From Ferrovum sp. (GTDB lineage: Bacteria > Pseudomonadota > Gammaproteobacteria > Burkholderiales > Ferrovaceae): 12,072 nucleotides of DNA. The DNA is taken from NCBI GenBank assembly GCA_027450105.1, contig DAIDKJ010000029.1:1-12072 (forward strand), written 5' to 3'. Each line of letters opens with the position of its first letter. Position 1 is the stretch's first letter. Under the pieces are notes generated by a model that did no database searches, was not told the origin of the DNA, and saw nothing but the letters and a program-made list of their open reading frames with translations. Shown here piece by piece: positions 1 through 5,308 of this stretch. Position numbers and translations under genes: made by a program.

Positions 1-1267
1 GACGTTCGATATATAAATGGCGCACCAGCACCGTATGTTCTGATTCTTCTATGGACGAGGGCGCCAAGGCGCGCAATTCTTGCAGCAACTCCTGGGTGAA
101 GCGCGCTTTCGGGAACGGCACGTCGGAGTATTCCAAGGTGTCGGCCATGCGCCCTACCCGATCATGATGCTTGACCAATTGATATTTCTGCATGACCTGA
201 TCACGGTTGATCTGTTTGGGAGGGGCAATCACATCCTTGATGATTTTGAATACGTAGGGATAAGAGGGCAGGGTAAATACCGCCATGACCAAGCCGCGAA
301 TTCCCGGCGCGATGATGAACTCATCACTGGAATGCTTGAGATGATGAAGGAAATCCCGATAAAAAAGCGTCTTCCCCTGTTTATAGAGGCCCAAAATGCT
401 ATACAGCTCGGACTTGGCCTTTTCTGGCAACATGCTGTGCAAAAAGTTGACATAGGCGGACGGCACTTCCATGTCCACCATGAAATAGGCGCGGCTGGAA
501 TTGACCAGGATGGCCAATTGCTCCCGAGTCAGTAGCAGGGCATCTACGGCCAGTTTTCCTGTGGCTTCGTGCATGATAGCCACCACAAAAGGATACTGCT
601 GACCCCCATTGATCATCTTGCCCACGATGTAGGCGGAGGTGTTGCGGTAGAACACGCCACTGAGTACCTGAATTTGGTGATTGGCTTCCAGCACCAAGGG
701 ATAGGGAAGCTGCATGCGCCAAATCCGCAACACGCGCCGGATATCGCGGCGCACATTGGCAAAGGGGCGTTTGAACCCTTTATCCGCAAGAACGTTGTGC
801 AAGGTTTTACGCAAACCATCCCGCAGCGGATAGTAACTGATATAGGCTGGTGGCTCGGAGTCGATATGCTCGGTAGAGACCCCGGGGCGAACGAAAATAA
901 AGGCGTTATGGTAATACGCACGGTGCAGAATCTGGCAGCAAACAGAATTGAAAAAACTTTCGGCCAGTTCAGGCTGTTTGTGAGCGGTCAGCAGCAGGAT
1001 GTATTCCTGTTTGATCTTCAACCAGACTTCATCGGCCAGGGTATCTGCAGAAAACTCATGCACCAAACGATAGACCGCTTCGTTGACGCGTTGATCATAA
1101 AAGCTGATGCGCTCGGTAGCTGCCTGTTGTAGCGCCTGCCAATCGCCTTCATCAAACAAGCGTGAGGCATTCTGACTGACCTCACGAAACAGACGATAGT
1201 GTCGATTGAAGCCTTCCAGCAGTGCTTGGGCCACTTGTTGGGCGCGGTTTTGGGAAGTCTGATCCAT
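1..1267 (-). CDS. aceK: Isocitrate dehydrogenase kinase/phosphatase AceK (3' end beyond window)
   Basis: AceK is a bifunctional cytoplasmic enzyme that phosphorylates and dephosphorylates isocitrate dehydrogenase, which shifts isocitrate between the TCA cycle and the glyoxylate shunt. I translated the minus strand from the ATG at 1267-1265 and it stays open to the left edge, giving 422 residues. The family is usually about 570-600 aa, so the C-terminal quarter, with the expected catalytic aspartates, is missing only because the window ends. Diagnostic motifs are visible: the glycine-rich ATP loop APGIRG at residues 320-325, followed by FTLPSYPYVFK with Lys341, the ATP-binding lysine position by family comparison, then IKD and APPK near 344-351. 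The N-terminal regulatory part (for example YYPLRDGLRKTLHN, 145-158) also fits. The start lies 30 bp after the stop of the DUF3293 gene, so the two are probably co-transcribed. The ribosome site is weak. The assignment is firm; the start is likely. Confidence 0.95.
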   Translation of the reverse strand, partial: MDQTSQNRAQQVAQALLEGFNRHYRLFREVSQNASRLFDEGDWQALQQAATERISFYDQRVNEAVYRLVHEFSADTLADEVWLKIKQEYILLLTAHKQPELAESFFNSVCCQILHRAYYHNAFIFVRPGVSTEHIDSEPPAYISYYPLRDGLRKTLHNVLADKGFKRPFANVRRDIRRVLRIWRMQLPYPLVLEANHQIQVLSGVFYRNTSAYIVGKMINGGQQYPFVVAIMHEATGKLAVDALLLTREQLAILVNSSRAYFMVDMEVPSAYVNFLHSMLPEKAKSELYSILGLYKQGKTLFYRDFLHHLKHSSDEFIIAPGIRGLVMAVFTLPSYPYVFKIIKDVIAPPKQINRDQVMQKYQLVKHHDRVGRMADTLEYSDVPFPKARFTQELLQELRALAPSSIEESEHTVLVRHLYIER

Positions 1268-1297
1268 TCCGTTGGTTCCCTGTTTGGGGGGGTGATG

Positions 1298-1729
1298 TTA
1301 ACGCAGAAGCAATAGTTGTGGAATGGCATCGGCCTCCATCCACAGCAAGGCATTTTGTTCGAACCGAGTGCCTAGATTCAAGGACTGATCCCGGGAAATT
1401 CCCAAGATCAGCAGACAAGGTTCGCCGGCACACCCACCCTCGGAGTCTTCACCCATGCCTGGCAGAAAAGAATGCCCCAGGGCTTCCACAGCCTTGAGTA
1501 GTTCTTGCTGCGCCGCCACATTCTCTTCCAGCGTGCGCGGTTCGCTGCGCGGATTGTAGGCACTGATGAAACAAGCACTCGACACAGCATATCGTTGGTA
1601 CACCGCTAGTAACTCTGGTGATGGCAGGCCTGGTCTCAATAGAAAGTCATTTTGTCCTGCAACAGAAACACGGTAATCACTGTGTTGATAGATCGCCAGC
1701 AACTGGGGATCGATTTGAGTGGCGCACAT
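1298..1729 (-). CDS. DUF3293 domain protein
   Basis: This is a small soluble protein of unknown function, 143 aa from the chosen start. It matches the DUF3293 pattern as I know it: an early LLRPGLPSPELLAVYQ block, then SSACFISAYNPRSE, an NVAAQQELL helix, a LPGMGED turn and a C-terminal LGISRDQSLNLGTRFEQNA segment ending in LLL. An ATG exists ten codons upstream (1759), but nothing like a Shine-Dalgarno precedes it, whereas AAGGAA (1741-1736) sits 6 nt before the ATG at 1729, so I prefer 1729. There is no signal peptide or membrane segment. The gene leads aceK by 30 bp on the same strand and is divergent from the response regulator. The family name is fairly sure; no molecular function can be read from the sequence. 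Confidence 0.85.
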   Translation of the reverse strand: MCATQIDPQLLAIYQHSDYRVSVAGQNDFLLRPGLPSPELLAVYQRYAVSSACFISAYNPRSEPRTLEENVAAQQELLKAVEALGHSFLPGMGEDSEGGCAGEPCLLILGISRDQSLNLGTRFEQNALLWMEADAIPQLLLLR

Positions 1730-1735
1730 ACCCGA

Positions 1736-1741
1736 TTCCTT
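1736..1741 (-). promoter_or_regulatory. Shine-Dalgarno that decides the DUF3293 start
   Basis: AAGGAA on the minus strand, 6 nt before the ATG at 1729. The alternative in-frame ATG at 1759 has no such site. A perfect TATAAT (1751-1746, minus) lies directly upstream. If it were the -10 element, transcription would begin near 1739 and cut into this ribosome site, so the two readings conflict and only one is likely to be used. Confidence 0.55.
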
Positions 1742-1761
1742 ATCAATTATAAATTTCATGA

Positions 1762-1790
1762 TTGAAAGATTGAAATAGTCTGGATAGTCT
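1762..1790 (+). promoter_or_regulatory. Possible sigma-70 promoter of the response regulator
   Basis: TTGAAA (1762-1767), a 17-nt spacer, then TAGTCT (1785-1790). The -35 matches the consensus at five of six bases, the -10 at only three. It would give a leader of about 25 nt ahead of the ATG at 1820. It overlaps two pairs of short direct repeats, so an activator or autoregulation could compensate for the poor -10. Weak call. Confidence 0.3.
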
Positions 1791-1819
1791 ACCTGAACTT
1801 TTTTTGCCGGAGACCAGCC

Positions 1820-2551
1820 ATGCCCTTTCGCGCCCTTCTCCTAGAGGACGACCCTGCACTTGTCGGCATGTTACGACCCGCCCTGGAGAACGACGGCTTT
1901 AAAATGTTTTACTGTGACTCCATCGTCAAGGCAAAACGATTATTGAATCAAATGCCTTTTCAACTCGCCTTCGTTACGCGGAATTTGAGGGAAGAGGACG
2001 GCCTTGAGTTCATTCTCCATGCGCGCGCCCATTTTCCAGCAATTGGCCTTATCATGCTCAGCACCCAAGGCAAGGAAGATTGTTTAGTGGGGTTGCAGTC
2101 GGGTGCCGATGACTGTCTGCCCAAACCACCAGACCCGAAGGAATTGATCGTTCGGGCCAAACGACTGATTCAACGTCTTTCCCAACATGCCCAGCATTCG
2201 ATGCGAGATCTTCTGGCCTTTGACGAATTTACCTTGGACCCTTTAACGCGCGAACTCGCTCATCGCGGTAACGAAACCATCCCATTGACCGGCAGGGATT
2301 TTGACGTTTTGCATTGCCTGGCCCGCTCCAACAATAAACTCCTCACCCGAAAATTTCTGCTCGAATCCATTCATGATCGGGAGATTCACATCACCGAACG
2401 CACCATCGATAACGTGGTCTTCAAAATTCGCAAGAAACTGCGCCAATTTTCCGAAACAGAATTGGTAAAAACCCGTTGGGGAAAAGGGTATATGTTTGTG
2501 GCCATCGTCACAGCCATTCAACGACCAGAGCCTTTGCCCTGGCTACCCTAA
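1820..2551 (+). CDS. OmpR/PhoB-family response regulator without the phospho-acceptor Asp
   Basis: A DNA-binding regulator of 243 aa with a receiver domain (about 1-122) and a C-terminal winged helix (about 130-228, with RTIDNVVFKIRKKL at 194-207 as recognition helix region and the GKGYMF wing). Most receiver landmarks are present: the acidic pocket EDD at 9-11, the Ser/Thr switch at 81-82, and Lys102 in ADDCLPKPPDP. The phospho-accepting Asp, however, is Thr53: the segment FVTRNLREEDGLE aligns with the usual 'LLDLxLPxxDGLE'. Phosphorylation by a histidine kinase is therefore unlikely, and no kinase gene is adjacent. It may act constitutively, by dimer equilibrium or by ligand binding. GGAGA at 1809-1813, 6 nt before the ATG, supports the start. 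The gene is divergent from DUF3293/aceK and 168 bp upstream of the DsrC-like gene in the same direction. Confidence 0.9.
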   Translation: MPFRALLLEDDPALVGMLRPALENDGFKMFYCDSIVKAKRLLNQMPFQLAFVTRNLREEDGLEFILHARAHFPAIGLIMLSTQGKEDCLVGLQSGADDCLPKPPDPKELIVRAKRLIQRLSQHAQHSMRDLLAFDEFTLDPLTRELAHRGNETIPLTGRDFDVLHCLARSNNKLLTRKFLLESIHDREIHITERTIDNVVFKIRKKLRQFSETELVKTRWGKGYMFVAIVTAIQRPEPLPWLP

Positions 2552-2719
2552 CACAAAGACCATCGCACAGATCCACCCAATGGGCCTCCCCGTTGCGGGG
2601 ATCCCTCGCTCTCCAAAGCGGTAGACTCTTGGATTTTTGGACGTAGTCTGAGAATTGTCACGGCGCTTCATGGTAAAAATGACGAAACAAAGTCTTTCCC
2701 TTTTACCGAGGCAAACACC
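2552..2719. other. Intergenic gap with a short GC-rich hairpin
   Basis: 168 bp between the regulator and the DsrC-like gene. A perfect 6-bp stem with a 3-nt loop lies at 2587-2601 (TCCCCG-TTG-CGGGGA), but no T-run follows, so it is not a convincing intrinsic terminator. TTGTCA (2655-2660) could be a -35 element, but I find no matching -10 at 16-18 nt. Whether the genes on either side share a transcript cannot be decided from sequence. Confidence 0.4.
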
Positions 2720-3043
2720 ATGCACACCACATCGCTTTCCGCCCCCACCGATGAGGAAGGTTATCTGATCGAACCCAACCACTGGACTGAATCGATTGCA
2801 AGGGAACTTGCAGCGACCGAACAGATCGAACTCACGGATATTCACTGGGACGTGCTATATTTCATGCGGGCGTTCTATGCGGACCATCAGGTTGCCCCTG
2901 ATGCCCGGTTCGTGATCCGCCATCTGGCAGAAACCCGCGGAGAAGATCGTAACGCCCTGTTTCGATTGTTCCCTTACGGGTATGTGAAACAAGCCTGTAA
3001 AATTGCCGGAATGAAAAGGCCACGCGCATGGAGCACCGGTTGA
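2720..3043 (+). CDS. DsrC/TusE-family protein lacking the C-terminal cysteine
   Basis: A 107-aa cytoplasmic protein of the DsrC/TusE sulfur-carrier fold. Characteristic blocks are DEEGYLIEPNHW (11-22), the helix IELTDIHWDVLYFMRAFY (36-53) and the C-terminal LFPYGYVKQACKIAG (83-97). In DsrC the flexible tail carries CysB in this ACKIAG block and CysA, penultimate and universal, eleven residues later; TusE keeps only CysA. Here CysB is kept (Cys93), but position 104, exactly eleven residues on, is Trp, and the tail ends RPRAWSTG. No Cys codon occurs in the other frames of this stretch, so a simple frameshift does not explain the loss. Normal thiol/persulfide transfer through CysA is therefore not possible. 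The start is backed by GAGG at 2708-2711. The 3' end overlaps the DUF2844 gene by 16 nt. Family sure, role unknown. Confidence 0.88.
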   Translation: MHTTSLSAPTDEEGYLIEPNHWTESIARELAATEQIELTDIHWDVLYFMRAFYADHQVAPDARFVIRHLAETRGEDRNALFRLFPYGYVKQACKIAGMKRPRAWSTG

Positions 3044-3522
3044 ATTCAGAATCAAAACACCTTGTTCTACTTTTTCTGGCGGGAGCTTTGCTGCTGCCCC
3101 GTGTGGTCGGCGCCGCCTTGGGCGGAAGCGATCAACGCCTGGCCCTCGAAGGCGCTCTTCAGCCCTCCGGGTCCTCCCGTCTGGCGGCCTTGCCGGTTCC
3201 TTCGGGGGTGCGTGAACAAACCCTGATAACGCCCCAGGGGGTAAGCGTGACTCAATGGTCTGCCCAAGGCTTTGTGTTTGCTCTGCGCTGGCAAGGCCCC
3301 ATGATTCCCGATCTTTCCGCCATTCTGGGCGCTTCGTTCCAAAGCTACAACACAGCACTCAAGGCACGTCCCCGCCTGGGGTTGAATGCCCCGTTGCGGG
3401 TGCAGACTGCAGGCCTGGTGGCCCATACCAGCGGACACATGGGCGCCTATTCTGGCTGGGCCTATCTTCCTGCGCTGGTACCCCAAGGCCTTAACCTGAC
3501 CACGCTCGGCATTGAGCCCTGA
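3028..3522 (+). CDS. DUF2844 domain protein, secreted
   Basis: A 164-aa exported protein of unknown function. It begins with a charged N-terminus and a hydrophobic stretch (about 11-28, LVLLFLAGALLLPRVVGA), a likely Sec signal cleaved before ALGG. The mature part shows the DUF2844 pattern: an early ALGGS, then ITPQGVSVTQW, FVFALRWQGPMIPDL (79-93) and an ILGASFQSYNTA block. In Burkholderia-type genomes DUF2844 genes typically sit just before a DUF3443 gene, as here, so the two products probably act together at the envelope. AAAAGG (3014-3019) lies 8 nt before the ATG at 3028, inside the end of the DsrC-like gene, which suggests translational coupling. The stop is 7 nt before the DUF3443 start. 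No function is known to me. Confidence 0.85.
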   Translation: MEHRLNSESKHLVLLFLAGALLLPRVVGAALGGSDQRLALEGALQPSGSSRLAALPVPSGVREQTLITPQGVSVTQWSAQGFVFALRWQGPMIPDLSAILGASFQSYNTALKARPRLGLNAPLRVQTAGLVAHTSGHMGAYSGWAYLPALVPQGLNLTTLGIEP

Positions 3523-3529
3523 CCCCACC

Positions 3530-4855
3530 ATGAAGAACCTTTCAGTTGCGCTGCTCTTGCCCATCTCTTGTCTACTGTTGCTTTCCGGTTGTGGCGGAGG
3601 GGGCGCGGATGTCGGCTTCATGGGCTACTCCGGCGGCTACACGTCCGGAACCACGAGCAATTACGGCGGGGGCACCAGCACGCTTCCCAATGGCTCCAAT
3701 GCCACTGCCACCTTCCCCCAAACCCTGCCCGTGACCAACACCCAGGGTGCCCCCAGCAACCAGGTGAATGTGATCATCGAGCAAAACCCGGCCGCCAGTG
3801 CCCTGGGGGCATACAGTACCAACACCCCCTTCGTCTCCATCAATTTGTGTAACGCCAGTACCCAACCCGCCGTTTGTCAAACCATCGATCACGTGCTTGT
3901 GGATACCGGCTCTTATGGTCTGCGTTTGCTGGCCAGTGCCGTCAACACGAATTTAAACCTCCCCGCCATTCAAAATGGACCGCTGGTGGCGGAATGTACC
4001 ACCTTTGTCAGTGGCTTCATGTGGGGCAGTATTCACACAGCCAGTTTGCAAATGAACGGTGAACTGGCCAAGAATGTGTCCGTTCAACTGGTGGCTGATT
4101 CGTCCCTCCCCCCGGCTCCCGCTTCCTGCACAGGCACAGGCACGGACATTGGCAATCTGGCCAGCATTGGTGGCAACGGCATTCTGGGCGTGGGCCCCCT
4201 GATTCAGGATCAGGGGTCTTACTACACGTGCAGCGCAGGAAGCTGTACCTCCACCAACCTCCCGCTTTCCAGTCAGGTCAGCAACCCTGTGGCTTTTTTT
4301 GCGCTCGACAATAATGGCGTGTTGCTTCAATTTCCGGCCATTCCCGCCAGTGGGCAACCCAGCGTGACCGGCACACTCACCTTTGGTCTCAATACCCAGG
4401 CCGATAACAGTCTGGCGGGCTTCAGTATTCTTCCCTCGGATCTTTCCACCTACTTCAACGCCACCATCGCAGGCCAAGCCTATCCCCAATCCTTTATCGA
4501 TAGTGGCTCGGTTTACAACTACATCACCCTGCCCGGTCTCACGCTCAACGCCAACGGCGATTATGCGCCAGGCTCTTATACCCTCTATTCCGCAACCCTT
4601 TCCTCCAATACCACGACTCCTGCCAACCCCAACCCGCTACCCGTGGAATTTGGCGTGCTGGATAGCAGCGTGCTCAATTTTACTGCCAACGCCGCCTTCA
4701 ACGATGTGGTCGACCCGGGTTCCAGTGGGTCGGCGGATTTTGGCATGTCCTTTTTTTATGGCAAGACCATCGGTTTTGCACTCGTCGGAAGTACCCTGCC
4801 CCAGGGAACAGGTCCTTTTTACGCCCTTCAGTGCACTAGTAGCAATTGCCTGTAA
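3530..4855 (+). CDS. DUF3443 lipoprotein with pepsin-like double Asp motifs
   Basis: A 441-aa predicted lipoprotein: MKNLSV start, hydrophobic stretch, lipobox LSGC with Cys21, then a Gly/Ser/Thr-rich linker to about residue 70. The body matches DUF3443 as found in Burkholderia and relatives. Two motifs resemble the paired active sites of pepsin-type (A1) proteases: VLVDTGSYG with Asp125 and FIDSGSVYN with Asp324. They are about 200 residues apart, with GNGILGVG (215-222) between them where pepsins have 'DGILGLG', and ADFGMSFFYGKTIGFAL near the C-terminus, like the pepsin 'LGDxFLRxYYxxFD' segment. Proteolysis is inference; I know of no experimental proof. I chose the ATG at 3530 over a TTG at 3512 because it begins a clean signal; it has no good ribosome site and is probably coupled to the DUF2844 stop, 7 nt upstream. 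Confidence 0.85.
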   Translation: MKNLSVALLLPISCLLLLSGCGGGGADVGFMGYSGGYTSGTTSNYGGGTSTLPNGSNATATFPQTLPVTNTQGAPSNQVNVIIEQNPAASALGAYSTNTPFVSINLCNASTQPAVCQTIDHVLVDTGSYGLRLLASAVNTNLNLPAIQNGPLVAECTTFVSGFMWGSIHTASLQMNGELAKNVSVQLVADSSLPPAPASCTGTGTDIGNLASIGGNGILGVGPLIQDQGSYYTCSAGSCTSTNLPLSSQVSNPVAFFALDNNGVLLQFPAIPASGQPSVTGTLTFGLNTQADNSLAGFSILPSDLSTYFNATIAGQAYPQSFIDSGSVYNYITLPGLTLNANGDYAPGSYTLYSATLSSNTTTPANPNPLPVEFGVLDSSVLNFTANAAFNDVVDPGSSGSADFGMSFFYGKTIGFALVGSTLPQGTGPFYALQCTSSNCL

Positions 4856-5216
4856 CACGCTTGGCGAGTCATCTCAATCCACAGAAGCGCAAACCAGAAA
4901 CAACAGATCATCCAATGGCCTAACAGCCTTACCAAGGCCCTTGTACCGCTGTGCCAAAATGAAACAGAAGCAACACTCCTGTATCGGCGGTATCCGTATT
5001 GGGTCAGTCAACTCGCTTTACCTCCCAGTTCCTGGCACACCCACAGGAAATAATTCCGAACCTGACGCGTCAACCCCCTCTTTTCGCAAACCATCCCATG
5101 GAAAAATGGCTGGTAACCCCTATCAACGGCCTTCCTTTCCTCGGAAGGCGATCTGTCAAGCACTTATAACCAATTGAATTATTTGGAGTCTAAACTTTTT
5201 TCAGGGGACTTTCTGG

Positions 5217-5243
5217 TTAATTTTTGGCAATTCCGGTCGATAA
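5217..5243 (+). promoter_or_regulatory. Sigma-28 (FliA)-like promoter of the chemoreceptor
   Basis: TTAATTTT (5217-5224), 11 nt, then GTCGATAA (5236-5243). The FliA consensus known from enterics is TAAAGTTT-N11-GCCGATAA, so 13 of 16 bases agree and the spacing is exact. Transcription would begin near 5251-5255, leaving a leader of about 55 nt before the ATG at 5309. The promoter type fits a chemotaxis gene, which is normally in the late flagellar class. Its position also argues against the longer reading frame that begins at 5174. Confidence 0.55.
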
Positions 5244-5297
5244 AACAGGTAGGCTCATCTGTGGCACGTGTGTTGCTCCAGTCCACACATAATCATC

Positions 5298-5303
5298 GGG
5301 AGG
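5298..5303 (+). promoter_or_regulatory. Ribosome binding site that sets the chemoreceptor start
   Basis: GGGAGG, 5 nt before the ATG at 5309. The frame is open back to 5174, but no comparable site precedes the upstream start and the extra 45 residues resemble nothing in chemoreceptors. Confidence 0.8.
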
Positions 5304-5308
5304 TGAAC

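Larger units (their letters stand above)
4856..5308. other. 453-bp non-coding stretch upstream of the chemoreceptor
   Basis: I see no credible gene here. An open frame does run through the right half into the chemoreceptor, but its residues resemble nothing and it has no ribosome site. Two small inverted repeats are present: GCCTT-ACC-AAGGC (4926-4938) and GCCTTCC-N7-GGAAGGC (5129-5149). Neither is followed by a T-run. A sigma-28-like promoter at 5217-5243 and a strong ribosome site at 5298-5303 occupy the right end. Confidence 0.6.

Noticed and set aside
569..1132. A 187-codon plus-strand frame, and other frames between 80 and 921.
   Set aside because: They lie opposite aceK, whose minus-strand translation is continuous and matches the family throughout.
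1746..1751. A perfect TATAAT on the minus strand as the DUF3293 promoter.
   Set aside because: Not listed as a promoter because transcription from it would start inside the Shine-Dalgarno and no good -35 lies 16-18 nt upstream.
2587..2601. TCCCCG-TTG-CGGGGA as a terminator of the response regulator gene.
   Set aside because: There is no T-run after the stem and the stem is short.
3067..3621. Minus-strand frames across 2855-3621.
   Set aside because: They oppose the DsrC-like, DUF2844 and DUF3443 genes, which have clear motifs and tight spacing.
5129..5149. GCCTTCC-N7-GGAAGGC as a terminator or riboswitch part.
   Set aside because: No T-run follows and I can recognise no conserved riboswitch core around it.
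4383..5177. A 264-codon plus-strand frame running from inside DUF3443 into the gap after it.
   Set aside because: The first part is an out-of-frame reading of DUF3443, and the remainder shows no motif or start signal.
5174..5308. A 45-residue N-terminal extension of the chemoreceptor.
   Set aside because: It has no ribosome site and contains the sigma-28-like promoter, while GGGAGG precedes the ATG at 5309.
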